A stretch of 64,000 bases of DNA from Protopterus annectens (GCF_019279795.1 NC_056743.1:924129436-924193435); one strand, 5' to 3'. Shown: positions 12,481 through 24,250, numbered from the stretch's first letter. A program made the numbers and translations. Notes: generated by a model from the sequence alone, not told the origin.

Positions 12481-12680
12481 AATTAAAACATCATCCTCTT
12501 ATATCTAATGTACAACTTGTTTTAGGTTTTTATGTCAAAAGCTCAACCAGCTGTCATTTACTGACAAAACGAACAACTAAACTGCAGCCGTTTCTTGATT
12601 AGTTTTCTTCATGCTTGCATTTAGAGTGTTTCCTTTTGGGCTTACTGTATTTGGTATAACATACAGTGCCTCTAGAGTTT

Positions 12681-12770
12681 TTCTCCCCTGGCCTTCAGTG
12701 TAAATGAATAGGGCTCTGCCTAGCTGGGCATTACCTTTTTATGAAAAATAAATTCCTAGGCATATAATAG
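12681..12770 (+). repeat. LINE/SINE 3' tail remnant
   Basis: The stretch beginning 'tttttctcccctggccttcagtg' followed by 'aaaaataaattc' resembles the tails at 50,748-50,830, 54,479-54,560 and 57,396-57,487 (reverse complement). Only the tail is recognisable here; upstream sequence from 12,590 is not assigned. Confidence 0.4.
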
Positions 12771-12927
12771 AACTGGAGACAGGGGGAAAGTAAAGGAAGA
12801 GGACTATAAGGGCTGATACTGAAAATGTACCGGGCAAAGACAGTACAGAAGACCCATTTAAGCACTTTCTGATCCCCTTACTACACAGTTTAAGTAGGAG
12901 AGGGTGAAAAAGAAGCAGTTTTATTTA

Positions 12928-12951
12928 CTCTCTCTCTCTCTCTCTCTCTCT
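12928..12951. repeat. (CT)n microsatellite
   Basis: About twelve uninterrupted CT units followed by a T-rich run. It is a simple repeat with no further signal. Confidence 0.9.
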
Positions 12952-13720
12952 GACTGTTTTTTTTTTTCATTACCCATGTAGGCCAAATTTCTTGAGAAAG
13001 GCTGTTTTTTGGCTACCAAAGAAAAAAACTTGTCAGGAATACTTGATACTGGGAATTTTAACTTCTGTCAGCTTTAAAAAACAAGTAGCATCTTTCCAAA
13101 CACCTTGATTTGGTACAAAATTTAATTAATAACTGTGCTGTAGAAAATAAAATTACAAGTTATTCTGTGCAATAGGAAATGCATGTTGTGTTTTTGATAC
13201 TTTAATTTCACTTGTCTGGTCATGCTGCATTATTGCCACACTCCTGGAATAATGCCATTTGGGGTACCAGCCAGGAGTATGCATAGAGCAAAAAAGCATT
13301 CTGTGTAACCAAATCAAGTTACATTTTCAGATGCTAACACATTTATTAAGCTCATGGCTCCAAGTATCCAAGTATATCAAGCAGTTGCTGCAGAGAGAGA
13401 TGATCCACAGCTGTGTTTCCAAAGAAAAAACAGCTGCTCAGGTAGCAATGAGCTACTAGGAAGAGACTTACATTTACAGTCAGATAACCATCTTGTTATG
13501 GTAATTTTAGAAATGTTACGACTAAACTTTCTGCTGGAAAAGAATACAAATAATTAGCTGTTTTTGCGGACAGCCTTAATCTTATCAACGTAAAATCTCA
13601 ATTGATGGGACAGTAGACTAGGTACTCTCATTAATTAGCACATTCTAGAAAGAACAGAGGAAAGGAAAGTCAGTTGACTGGTTAAGGTTAGTCTCAGTTG
13701 CAGCTTTTGACAAAAAAAAA

Positions 13721-13903
13721 AAGTTATGTACTCACCATAACGTTCCATGCGAAATGTTCATCTCGGCTTCATTTTTTACTGATGGGTTCGGAGCTGATCC
13801 TCGGCTCTGACTCAGCCAACTGCAATAGCTCAAGGTCTTCAACCAGCTCGAGGCCAACTCCCTATCCCATGAAGCACCCTGATCTTTCCTCAGATCTTGT
13901 TTG
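13721..13903. repeat. Left inverted terminal repeat of DIRS A1
   Basis: Starts 'aagttatgtactcacc'. The part from 'tttactgatgggttcggag' to 'cagatcttgtttg' is the reverse complement, with mismatches, of 20,367-20,520. Confidence 0.8.
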
Positions 13904-14010
13904 CTGTGTGACTACTTAGTAGAATAAATATGCCACTCAGAGAGTTGGATAAGAGACAAAACACTCTATAAGGACCTCAAGAAGACTGGATGGGGATTGG
14001 AGGGTGGAAC

Positions 14011-14117
14011 GTAAGAATGAAGATGAGATGAACAACTCACATGGAATGTTATGGTGAGTACATAACTTCTTTATGTGAAGTTGCTCAATCTCGCCGTTCA
14101 TTCTTTACTGATGGGTA
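14011..14117. repeat. Internal complementary region of DIRS A1
   Basis: The first half (to about 14,068) is the reverse complement of the element's left end, and the second half ('ctttatgtgaagttgctc' onward) is the reverse complement of its right end. The two termini are abutted here ('cataactt' then 'ctttatg'). In DIRS elements this region is thought to template joining of the ends into a circle. Confidence 0.75.
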
Positions 14118-14143
14118 GCATCCCAAGCACCATCTCGGGTGAG

Positions 14144-15560
14144 TCACAGGAGTATATTCCTCAGAACTGTGGAACCAAAGGAGGTCCTGTCCCTGGAGGC
14201 CTTGTCTACTTTGTAATGAGTGATAAAGATATGAGGTGTTGACCAGATAGCTGCTACACAAATAGAGTCTAATGGTAACCTCGGAGAAAAAGCTAATGAG
14301 GTTGAAATAGCTCTAATAGAGTGGGCCTTTACTTTTTGTTGCAAGGGGACATTAATAGAGTCTAATGGTAACCTCGCAGAAAAAGCTAATGAGGTTGAAA
14401 TAGCTCTAATAGAGTGGGCCTTTACTTTTTGTTGCAAGAGGGCATTTTGTGAATTATAAATGAAGGAAATGCAATCTGATAGCCATCTTGACAAGGTTAC
14501 TTTTGTCACTGAGGCACCCTTTTTTGATTCTGAAAAGGAAACAAAGAGTTGATCCGTTGACCTGAATTGTTTCGTTCTAAGTAAAATCATAGTTGTCTAT
14601 GAACATCAAGTTTGTGCAGCATGTGTTCCATCCTATTTGTGTATTGGGAAAAGAAAACTGGTAACTCAATAGATTGGTTAAGATTTGCCTCGGAACAAAC
14701 TTTTGGCAAAAAGGATGGATTAGTTCTGAGCGAAACTCTTGTCATTATGGAAAATAAGATAAGGAGTTTTGATGGTTAAGGCTTGCAGCTCAGAAATCCG
14801 TCAAGCAGAAGTAATGGCTATCAGAAAAATAGTCTTCCATGAAAAGAATTTCAAAGAACAGGATGAGGCTGGTTGGAAAGGAGGTAGTATAATTCTGGAT
14901 AGAACAAAATTTAGATTCCGTGAGATGACTGGAGTTCTGATTGGAGGCCTCAAATCAATGGCACCTTTAAGAAAGGCTTTAGCAAGTTGATGCGACATGA
15001 CATTAGAGCCTTGGAAACCAAAATGAAAGTTTGATATCGCTGTTAATTGAACTCTAATGGTAGTGGCAGACGCTCCTTCATTGAAAAGTTTAGTCAGGAA
15101 TTCCAATATAAATAGGATCGTAGCTAAATAAGGATCAACATCATTCTGAGTGAGGCCCATAAAAAAATCTCTTCCATTTGCTAAGATATAACTTTCTGGT
15201 AGATGACTTATGAGAGGATGTTATAATATGTTGGGCTTCAGTTGAGAGGTTGTAAATCCTGGCTATTGTGGGAATTGGAGCAGCCAAGCTGTCAGTTTTA
15301 GGGAATGAAGGGAAGGGTGAAGACCTCCCGATGAATGGGTCAACAGATCTGGAACTGGGTCCAGGATCCAGGGTTCTTCCAAAGGATGAGGTTGGAGGAA
15401 GGAAAACCAAATTTGCCAAGGCCAGTAAGGAGCTATTAATATTATGGTCCTTCCCAGAAGTTTTGCTTTCTGTAATACATTGGGAATCAGAGGGAAGTGA
15501 GAAATGCATAAAGGAGACCCAGGGGCCAATTGTGCACCCATGCATCCCTTGGGGTTTCCC
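14144..15560 (-). pseudogene. Tyrosine recombinase of DIRS A1
   Basis: Integrase-like tyrosine recombinase that would insert the circular DNA form. N-terminal core-binding part 'SSTRKLYLSKWKRF' near 15,190; 'EGASATTIRVQLTAISNFH' near 15,040; catalytic domain from about 14,850 with 'FFSWKTIFLIAITSA' next to the first Arg region. The box 'HSIRAISTS' (HxxR) and 'ITHYKVDKASR' (catalytic Tyr) follow near the end. A 93-base in-frame duplication (14,261-14,353 and 14,354-14,446) repeats the HxxR box, giving two copies. Frameshifts near 15,150 and 14,800-14,590 break the gene. The frame overlaps the end of RNase H, as in A3. Confidence 0.75.
14261..14446. repeat. 93-bp in-frame tandem duplication in the A1 recombinase
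   Basis: Two direct copies offset by exactly 93 bases, nearly identical (for example 'ctcggagaaa' against 'ctcgcagaaa'). The unit encodes 31 residues around the catalytic HxxR box. Confidence 0.9.
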
Positions 15561-17160
15561 CCGGTTGGGGAATTAGGCCAAAGTAGCTTCTGCATTTCGT
15601 GTTTTTTGGGGTGGCAAAAAAGATTGCAGCAAGGCTGGCCCCACCTGCGGCAAATCCTTTCCGCTACTTGTTGCTTTAGGGACCACTTGTGAGGCAGTAA
15701 GATTGCCCTGCTCAGCTTGTCTGCTATCACACTGGATTTTCCTGGAATGTGCATTGCTAACAGAAAGCGCTGGGAGGAGCTTGCCCACGGCCATACTCTC
15801 ATGGCCTCTTGACACAGGGGGTAAGATTTGTTTCCTTCTTGTTTGTTGATGTACCAGACCACTGACATGTTGTCTATCTGAATAGCAATTCCTCCCAGAG
15901 TAGAGAGTCTTGAAAGGACTGCATCGCTAGAAGTACCACTCTCATCTCTAGGACATTTATATGCAGATGAGCCTCGTGTTTCTTCCACATGCCTTGGCCT
16001 GTTCTTCCCTGAAAATGCCCCACCCCCACCCAATCAAGGAAGCATCCGTGATCACCGTGGCTGTGGGATTGGGTAAAACACATGGACGTCCCTGAGATAC
16101 ATGCTGAGACGTCAGCCACCATTGAAGGTCCTTCTTGCATGCATTCGTTATGACAATTTGATATGACATTGGAAGTTCCTAAAAGGACCATTAAGAGAAT
16201 AGGAGCCATTGTAGAATTCACATATGCATTTGTGCGAGGGGAATGGCAATGATTGCTGCTGTCATCGATCCTAGCAATTTGAGTACCATTGAGACTGGGG
16301 CTTTTTTCTCGGAAGCAGGTCTGATTCTTTCTGGAGGTAGACAATGTTATAGAAACTGTGTTTAGTTTTGCTCCTATGAAGACGGTCTGTTGCGATGGCG
16401 ATAAGGCAGATTTTTCTGAGTTGATGGTAATCCCCAATTGATTGTATAGGTGTTAAGGTTGTGTCCCTCGCATGAATGAGTTGATGCTTGGTGGTGGCAG
16501 TGAGGAGCCAGTCATCTAGATATAGAAACACCTGGAATCCCAACCATCTCAGGTGAGCGGTGACTACTGCCATACATTTGGTGAACACTCTGGGGGCTGT
16601 AGTGAGACCAAAGGGTAGAGCATGAAATTGATAATGGCTAGCTCCCAGCCGGAAGCGTAGATGATCTCTGGATGGTCTGTCCATCTTTATGTGGTAGTAC
16701 TCATCCTGAAGATCTATAGAGCCCATCCAACTGTCTTTCCCCAGAAAGGGAAGTATTAACTGAAGCGTGACCATCTGGAACTTCATCTTTTTCACTGACT
16801 TGTTTAGTCTGCTTAGGTCCAGAATAGGTCTCCAGTCCCCTGCTTTCTTTGGAACTAAAAAGAACCTTGAGTAAGTTCCAGATCCTCTTTGGTCTGCTGG
16901 GACTGGCTGGATGACTCTTGTCCAGCAACCTTTGGGCCTCTAAGGCTGCTAGGTCCCTGTTACTGGGTGGAATGTCTGGGATTTTCTTTACTAGAGGGGG
17001 GTGGGGTGGCAAAGGGAATAGAGTATCCTCTGGATATTATGCTTTGTACCCAGCTGTCTTTTGTTATTTTTAGCCAGGCATCTAGGTACAAAGATAGGTG
17101 TTCCCCCAACTGCCTCCAGAGATGGAAAGTCGGGCTTCCTCTCAGGAGTGCTGATAGGAC
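15263..17160 (-). pseudogene. Reverse transcriptase-RNase H of DIRS A1
   Basis: Read leftward: conserved lead 'LDAWLKITKDSWVQSII' near 17,080; 'IPDIPPSNRDLAALEAQRLL' near 16,970; RT palm 'MGSIDLQDEYYHIKMD' near 16,720; 'ALPFGLTTAPRVFTKCMA' near 16,610; and intact motif C 'LYLDDWLLTA' near 16,520. RNase H follows with 'IQIDNMSVVWYINKQ' near 15,880 and 'HIPGKSSVIADKLSR' near 15,750, ending near 15,263. Frameshifts occur at the C-run near 17,000, in a G-run near 17,110, and around 16,450 and 16,270. Catalytic motifs are preserved but the chain is broken. Confidence 0.8.
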
Positions 17161-19330
17161 TTGCCAAAAAACAGTTCTCTGTTGCCCTGGTTCTGTGGAC
17201 CCCCCTTGCTGCATGGATGCTGTCTTCCATTATTACCCCCTCCTCTGTCTCTGGAGGGGGTGTCACCATGAGTGTTTTGGAAAGATCCTTAAGACTTACA
17301 GAACCGCATTTTTCTACTTCCCCACCCTTTGGGGTAAGGTCTGTTCGGGGTAGAAAAACATACATCCACGGCAGACAAGGTCTTTCTGTCTTTCTCACTC
17401 CTGGTAAGAGTTTCCTTAACCTTAGGTCCGAAAAGGGACGAACCATCAAAGGGGGTGTTAATGAGGGAAGACTTAAAGGGTTCCGCAAAGGAACATAAGG
17501 GCATCCAGGAATGTCTCCTGAGAGCGACTCATGTACCCACTGCCCTGCTCATACAATCAGCTGCATAAGACAACAAACGCATGGAAGAGTTCACTATCGA
17601 ATTAAGAGTGGAGAGCTGGGAAGTTTCCTTGTCCGAAACTCCTGCAGCTACTGAACCCTGTAGGGTATCTCATAGCTCATTCAGGAGATCCCTTTGTAAC
17701 CTAGTAAAATGTGTGATGTAATTCAGCGATCGAAGAACGAAGGCCACTGAACTGAACATATGCTTCCCATATCTGTCCATAATCCTGGATTCCCTATTTG
17801 GAGGATGAACAGATGAAGTCTCCGTTAATTCCTTCTTAGTGACTGCCACCACCAACATAGCATCAACTGGTACTCCTTTGGTAAGGTAAAGTCTGTCTTG
17901 TGGGCTGGTAATAAATTTGTTGGGCCTCCTAGGGGCAGGCTCTGTGGTGTCTGTGGACTCCCACGACCTTTGAGTGAGTAATTCCAGCAATTCATCCAAG
18001 GGTGGAGATGCCCATGAGGTGGAGGGTTGAGATCCAAAAGCCTTCAGGAGAACTGACTCATCATCAGAAGGGTTAAGGAATTTCCAGCCATCCCTCTGTT
18101 TAAGAATCTCTAAGATATCTGCAAAGGAGATATCTTCTGAGGGGGACTGTGGAGACACTTCTGACTCATCCAAGTCAGTATCCGAAGTGACTGACTTCTG
18201 TGGGGAGTCCAAATTCTTCTCTTGCAGAGTCTCTTCCTAGGCACTTCTTCAGTGAGGACTTCTGGAGAGGTCTTGGAAGAACATGACTCACCTAATGGAG
18301 CTTCCTGAGGCTCAGGATCTCTATGCTTCAAAGGAGCATGTGATGAAGAGGCAGACACCGGTGCTTTCAAGGAGGGAGCTGCTTGAACTGATGGAGTGCT
18401 TGTTGGGGCAGACAAAGCCCTTCTCATAGCTTCAAAGGCCCCTCTGTCCTGACGAGAAGAATCCTTCGGATCCAAAGAACCAATGGAAATCGTCTGCACT
18501 GGTACAGAGGGCTCCGAGCCAGAGGTCGGGGCCAAGCTCACTTGAGCCGAAGCCCCGAGAGGTAAAGTTGGCACCAACAAGTCAATCTGACTGTCCTCCC
18601 TGGACCCAACCAGTGAGTATCGGCCCTGAGATTCCTTGGTCGGCGCCAAGGGTATCAGGGCAGTCGGGACCGAAAAACCTAGAGAAGGTGTCAGACCCAA
18701 AGAGTCCACAATCATCAGTTCCATGCCCTCCAGGTCTGAAACATCTATACGAGTCGGAGGAGGAACAGAAGATGTAGGCTCCAAAGCCCCCGGGTCGGTG
18801 CTGATAATATTTTTGCTAGTGCCGGTATCTGTAGGAGCTGCTTCACCACACGGTCCACATCCAGATCAGACAGCCTACTTGAGGCCTGTGAGGAATGTGA
18901 CGAGGCCACAGATTGTAGGATTGGAGACTTTAAGGTTGGAGATACCAGCTCCAAGGTTGGGGATCTGCTCTTAACCATAACGACAGTCGGTTCCAAAGGT
19001 TGTGGAACCAATGTCGATGCTTTACTGGAAGCTGACTTTGCTGTAGATGGAGATTTTGTTGGCTCTGTCTTCTTTGAGCATTTGTCTGGCTTATGCAATG
19101 ATTCCTGACATGATGACTTAAGCAGACCTTTGTCCATCAACTTTCTCTTCCTCTCATGCAACACTCTTGAGCTGAAGGAGTGGCATATAGAGCAGCTTTC
19201 TTGCAGGTGAACCTCACCCAAGCAGTAAACACATTCATTCAATATGTCCATCAGTTATAGACATCTTTTGCACACATCTAGGGCACTTTTTGAAACCAGA
19301 CTTGGCTTTCTCTTTTTCCTGGTGTGACAT
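17150..19330 (-). pseudogene. Gag-like ORF1 of DIRS A1
   Basis: Starts at 19,330 with a Lys-rich leader and 'GFKKCPRCVQKMSITDGH', continues after a frameshift near 19,250 with 'CVYCLGEVHLQESCSICH' (paired Cys and His, likely zinc-binding), then a long Ser/Pro/Glu-rich disordered part to 18,100. The folded C-terminal domain includes 'MDRYGKHMFSSVAFVLRSL', 'YITHFTRLQRDLLNEL' near 17,690 and 'TPFDGSSLFGPKVKETLTR' near 17,430. Relatedness of vertebrate DIRS ORF1 to the LAP2-alpha-specific domain has been reported. The likely role is packaging of element RNA. Several indels make it non-functional. Confidence 0.75.
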
Positions 19331-19920
19331 CTTCCACACAGCAAAAAATAATTCACACAACAATTATTCAAGCCTTAAACAATCAGCACACACAGAAAGT
19401 ATTTATACGCCCTGTGTAAAAAGAAGGGCTACAATTGCACTCTAACACACACAGTATACTAACACTAATAAGAAATAGAAATAGAAACCCAATGGCCTAA
19501 AAAAATAGCCACTAACTTCACTAAATAGGAAGTAAAGGTAAGTATACGCACTGTAAAAAAAAGAAGGGCTAAACAACACACTCTAATAGGGAAGAAACTC
19601 TGTGCCTTATGAAAAATATAGGCTAAAACTATTAAACCTACTAACTATGTTAGAATATATATCTATATGCTCTACGAAAGAGCTAACACACACTTTAAGC
19701 TAAAGAGAAAGAAGAAATAAAGGGCCTAAAAAACACGGCCACTAATTCCTCTTAAACACACTAACTATGCTAATTCAAGAGAGATAGGGATAATAGAAGG
19801 CCTAACCACAAAAAAAGGCTTTAAAGATTAATTATCTAATCTAAATCTAACTATAAGTACAAGTTACACACTCTAACTACTATATTAATGCTAAATTATA
19901 AAATTTTTACTAAAACTATA

Positions 19921-20288
19921 GGGTCTATATTAAATCACCGAACGCTTAAAAAAGCGAATGGTGATTGATCGACCCTATGTAAGCAAAAGCTTGCAATGTC
20001 AAAATATCAGAACAGTGATTGTTTTCCAAGGGAAAAAAAAATCGCTGTTCCAACAAAAATGAATGAATTTCAAACATTACATTAAGTGGGGGGCCCCCTA
20101 CTTAAATATACCAACTCTGAGACCACAATACAGTGCCAAAAACGGCAACGTACTGAAGCTGCTAAGCAAATTCTTTCCCAGGGAAAGAATTCACTTAACA
20201 GTCGCTTCAATATTTTCCATTTTCTTCCTTTTAAGTTCGACCAAGACGCATTCGAAAGAATGCATCTTCGGTCTTCTAATATAGACCC
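19921..20288. mobile_element. Small TIR DNA element, copy 1 (368 bp)
   Basis: The ends GGGTCTATATTA and TAATATAGACCC are perfect 12-base inverted repeats. Flanks AAACTATA (19,913-19,920) and AAACTAAA (20,289-20,296) look like an 8-base target duplication with one change. The interior has hairpin-forming segments such as 'cagtgattgttttcc' with 'aaaaaatcgctgttc' and no coding frame, so it is non-autonomous. It is inserted in the gag-proximal leader of DIRS A1. Confidence 0.85.
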
Positions 20289-20366
20289 AAACTAAAGCTA
20301 TAATATGCAAAGAAGAAAAGTTATTCACTGGCCAGAGCTGGTGAACATCCAATCAAGTTGCAGTGG

Positions 20367-20520
20367 CAAACGAGATCTGAGGGAAGATCAGAGTGCATCA
20401 TGGGATAGGGAGTTGGCCAAAGGCCTTGAGCTTTTGCAGTTGGCTGAGTCGGAGCTGAGGATCGGCTCCAAACCCATCAGTAAAGAATGAATGGTGAGAT
20501 AGAACAACTTTACATTAAAG
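20367..20520. repeat. Right inverted terminal repeat of DIRS A1
   Basis: Complement of the left repeat: 'caaacgagatctgagg' to 'cccatcagtaaagaatgaa', then the terminus '...tttacattaaag'. Element D recombinase coding resumes immediately after it. Confidence 0.8.
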
Positions 20521-20822
20521 GTGATTACTGCAGCAAGTTACCTTGTCACTTAAAACAATGGCAGATACAAGGGTTCAACAGAAAGCACATGCATTTCTGA
20601 AATTCTCCTGGCAGAAATAAGTGCCACTATAAATATTTTCCAAAGTAATTTCAAATTGCTAGATAGAACAACTTTACATTAAAGGTGATTACTGCAGCAA
20701 GTGACCTTGTCACTTAAAACAATGGCAGATACAGGGGTTCAACAGAAAACACATGCATTTCTGAAATTCTCCTGGCAGAAATAAATGCCACTATTAAATA
20801 TTGTCCAAAGTAATTTCAAATC
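20498..20822. repeat. 164-bp tandem duplication across the A1/D junction
   Basis: The segments 20,498-20,661 and 20,662-20,822 are near-identical direct repeats beginning 'gatagaacaactttacatt'. Each contains about 23 bases of the A1 terminus followed by D recombinase sequence, so the duplication happened after A1 inserted. Confidence 0.9.
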
Positions 20823-20902
20823 GGCTGAAGTTACAAGTTTGAAGGAGGGAAGATAAAGCCAGCTTCTCCAAAATAAAGTAAAATCTCATGGAGACTTAAG
20901 AA

Positions 20903-21093
20903 AGTACAGTTGTGTACACTTACCATAAATGTAGATGTTTGAGTGTATTCACTGTTGCAGTCATCACTTGTGGGTTATCCCTGCTGGGTAGCCCTCGGCC
21001 AGCCTGAATACCAGAGTGAAGGATTTCCCTCCTGCGTTGGCTGTTCAGAGACTGTGTCTGACGTCAGGTCATCAGTGCTATAAAGGGTGACAG
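20903..21093. repeat. Left inverted terminal repeat of DIRS B1
   Basis: Starts 'agtacagttgtgtacactta'. The part to 'ataaagggtgacag' is the reverse complement, with mismatches, of 26,196-26,354. The first roughly 45 bases are present only on this side, and their complement lies in the internal complementary region. Confidence 0.8.
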
Positions 21094-21186
21094 ACGATGC
21101 CATTACATAAATATTTCTTGCCCCCCCCAATAGTCAGGAGCCCCTAAAAGGATATAGAAAAATGGGGGGAAGGTGGGGGGGAAACA

Positions 21187-21286
21187 GGACTGCAACAATG
21201 AACACACTCAAACATCTCCATTTATAGTAGTGTACACAACTGTACTATATTCTTCGTGTTTCACTATTGCAGTCATCACTTGTGGG
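21187..21286. repeat. Internal complementary region of DIRS B1
   Basis: Bases up to 'gtgtacacaactgtact' are complementary to the left end, and the following 'tattcttcgtgtttcactat' stretch is complementary to the right end. It has the same fused-ends layout as in A1, A3 and B2. Confidence 0.75.
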
Positions 21287-21309
21287 AAGACTCCCAAAGC
21301 TGAGGAAGT

Positions 21310-22765
21310 AGGTGGAGCCATGTTGGGGATGGTAGCATGCCCTGCAGGATTGCAGATGCAAATCCTGCCCTGGTTTTGGAGAATGTAGCCAACTGGTAGT
21401 GCCTATTAAGTGTGCAGACAGATGTCCATGTAGCAGCCTCCAGGCCCTTCTTCTCTGATCTTAAGCAGTACCCTCTCAGGAATGCTGTGGAAGTAGAGGC
21501 CGCTCTAGTGGAGTGAGATCTGATGGATTTAGGAGGACTCTTTCCATGGAAGGCATAGTAGAAATGTATGCAATGAGAGATCCATTTGGAAATGGTCTGC
21601 TTACTAATGGGTTCCCCTCTGCCCCAGGGTGAATGAAACCAGGAGCTGGTCAGTTTTTCTGAGTGATTTGGTCCTGTGAAGATAAAATCTTAGTAGTCTG
21701 TGTACACCTGGGGTATGCAGAAATGTTTCTCCTTTATTGGTAGGCTTTGGGAAAAAAGTAGGTAAGTGAATGGTTTGTTTGTGGGAAACCTGAGACCACC
21801 TTAGGCATAAAGGTGGGGTTAGTTCTGAGAGAGACCCTGTCTACGTGGAAAATGATAACGGGGTCAGTGGCCATTAGGGCCTGGAGCTCAGGTACCCTCC
21901 TGGCAGAAGTGATGACTAGCAATAGAGCAGTTTTCCAAGAGAGGTACTTGAGATCTGCTGAGGGTGCTGGTTCTAAAGGGGGTAGAGTCGACTTTTCCAA
22001 AACAAAGTTTAGATCCCAAGCTGGAGCAGGTGGCCTTCTAGGTGGTCTGATGTGAGCTACACCTCTGAGGAATTGTTTTAAGAGGTGCTCAGAGAACAAG
22101 GGCTGCTCCACCTGGACATAGGCACAAACAGCTGCAGCATGAGTCTTGATAGAGTAGTAGGACAACCCCTTTGCCAGGAGCTCTGCCAGGTAGCCCAGAA
22201 CCAGTGGTAAAGTGGCATAGATGCTGTCTGTGACTCTGCTGCTGCACCAGCAGGTGAACCTTTTCCATTTTGCGGAATAAGATTTTCTGTTGCTGGCTCT
22301 ATGGGCTTCCTTAATAATGTGTAACACTTGCTTGCTGAGGGCTGCAATGTTATCTGCCTTTGAAGAATCAACCATGCGGTTAACTTGAGAGTAGCCAGGG
22401 CTGGGTGCAGTAGCTTCCCTCTCTGTTGAGTGATAAGGTCTATGGGGGGGGGGGGTAGAAGGATGGGAGGGTACCTGCTCAGACTGAGCAGCATGGGGTA
22501 CCAGTGCTGTCTCTAACAGTCTGGGGAAATTAGGATAGTCCTTGGTCCTTCTTCTCTGATCTTGAACAGCCCCTTGGGTATCACAGGCAGTGTGGGGAGG
22601 AAAGCGCATACCAACAGACTGCCCCAATGAAAGGAGAGGGCATCCACCCTCCAAGCTTTTGGGTGAAACTCTCTTTGTTAGCTGGCAGTTCTGGTAGCTT
22701 GCAAAAAGTTCTAGGTCTGGTTTCCCCCTGATTTGATGGATCTGCAGGAAGGTCTTCCTGTGCAA
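21310..22765 (-). pseudogene. Tyrosine recombinase of DIRS B1
   Basis: Open for 343 codons from 22,765 to 21,734, then continues in another frame. Recombinase N-terminal part: 'KSYSAKWKRFTCWCSSRV' near 22,270; 'KGLSYYSIKTHAAAVCAYV' near 22,150; 'DLNFVLEKSTLPPLEPA' near 22,010; first catalytic Arg in 'ITSARRVPELQALM' near 21,900. After the frameshift near 21,730 come 'HSTRAASTSTAF' (HxxR) near 21,510 and 'HYQLATFSKTRAGF' (Tyr) near 21,390. All four catalytic positions are present but in two frames. Upstream of the recombinase domain the same frame stays open over the RNase H C-terminus for roughly 130 codons. Confidence 0.75.
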
Positions 22766-24250
22766 CTGCGTGGGGATCCAGGAGTTGTCTTCTTAATTGG
22801 TCTGCCAGGGTGTTTTCTTCCCTGGAAGGTATTGTGCTATCAGATGCAGTCCCAGGTTTGAGGCTGACTGCCAGATTTTCATAGCTAAGTGACAGAGGGG
22901 CTAAGAATGGGTGCCCCCTTGCTTGTTGATGTACCACATGACAGTTGTGTTTTCTGTCTTGACTAAAAGGACCCCTGGTGACAGGTGCTCTTGGAAGGTT
23001 AGAATTGCTCTGTGCACTGCCAGCATTTCTTTCAGGTTGATGTGGAGACCCTGAACCTTCTGTTCCCAAAAGGCCTGAGTTTGCAAGGTTTCTTTGTGGG
23101 CTCCCCAGACAATGTCTGAGGCTTCTGTTGTAATGGTTTGGCCGTGTGGCTGAAGGACAAAGGGGAGGCCCTTGTTCAGGCTGCAAGCCTCGGCCCATCA
23201 TAGGAATTCCTTCCTCCAGACAAGGAATCAGGGTGAGTTGGTGTTTCAGTGACTGGGAGTGCTGGGACCAGAGATTCCTTAGGTACCATTGCAATTTTCT
23301 CATGTGTAGTCTGGCAAGGGGGACCAGCATGATGCAGGAGGCCATGAATCCCAGGGTTTGCATGATTTTTCTGGCAGTGAGCAGTTTTGTGTGCCAGCTG
23401 GGTGAAGTAAGACTGTAGGAAGGCCTGCTTCTGTGGGGGGAGGAAGGCCATTTGTGCTGAGATGTCTAGAAGAGTTCCCAGGAAGGTAATCCTTCATGTA
23501 CGCTGCAGATGGGAGTTTTCCCGGTTTATGGTGAATCCCAGAGAGGTTAGTTAGGCTTGCATGAAGAGAGGTCCTGCAGGAGTTTTTCCTTGGTTTCTGC
23601 CTGAATGAGGCAGTCGTCACGATAGGGATAAATGTGTATGCCCTTCTGCCTGCAAAATGCAATGACTGGGACCAGGCACTTGGTAAAGACTCTGGAAGCA
23701 GTGGATAAGCCAAAGACAGAGCAGAGAACTGAAAATGCTGGGACCCTGCTCTGAACCTTAGGTAACTCCTGCAGGACTGCCTGATAGATATGCAGGTAGA
23801 CATCCTTCAGATCTAGGGTCACTAGTCAGGCTTGTGCCAGGAACATAGGTAGTATTCTTTATAGTCAGCATCTTGAATTTTGGAACAAGGAGTAACAGAT
23901 TCAGGGTGAAGAGGTTTAGGATAGGGCACCAGGTACCCTCTTTTCTGGGGGAACAGGAAGAGTCTTGAATAAAATCCTTTTCTAGTCTGTTCCTTTGGTA
24001 CAGGTTCTACAGCACCCTGGGCAAGAAGCTTTCTGATCTGGTGAATAGCTTCTGTCCTCTGATTTGAAGGGACGTCTGGGCAACCTGACCTTTTTGGTTT
24101 CTCTTTGAAATAGAATATGTGCCCCCTGGTAATACTTTTTAGGATCCATAGATCTGAGGTGATGGCCTGCCAGTTTTTTACGAAGAGGGAAAGTCTTCCA
24201 CCTAGTCTGTTGGGTGACTTAAGGGGCAGAGGGGAGGGGAGAGAGTCATT
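22430..24250 (-). pseudogene. Reverse transcriptase-RNase H of DIRS B1
   Basis: Lead 'LGGRLSLFVKNWQAITSD' near 24,190; fingers 'QRTEAIHQIRKLLAQGAVEP' near 24,030; palm 'MTLDLKDVYLHIYQAVLQE' at 23,820; 'STASRVFTKCL' near 23,700; motif C is YRDD ('IYPYRDDCLI' near 23,620) in place of the YLDD of its relatives. RNase H: 'LHINLKEMLAVHRAILTF' near 23,040, 'VMWYINKQGGTHS' near 22,930 and 'EENTLADQLRRQLLDPHAV' near 22,790. The chain crosses four or more frames. A base change in gag-proximal sequence fuses the RT lead to the gag C-terminus in one frame (23,822-25,048). Confidence 0.75.

Larger units (their letters stand above)
13721..20520 (-). mobile_element. DIRS element A1, about 6.8 kb
   Basis: Complete DIRS layout on the minus strand: gag (right), RT plus RNase H, tyrosine recombinase (left), inverted terminal repeats and an internal complementary region. 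The genes contain frameshifts, so the copy is inactive. It belongs to the same family as A3 (33,990-40,274); the gag and pol proteins align throughout. It is inserted in the recombinase gene of D, and a small DNA element (19,921-20,288) sits in its 5' leader. No target duplication is visible, as expected for recombinase-mediated insertion. Confidence 0.85.

Noticed and set aside
20498..20822. CRISPR-like or satellite repeat
   Set aside because: Only two copies, without spacers, and each spans a transposon junction; it is a simple tandem duplication.
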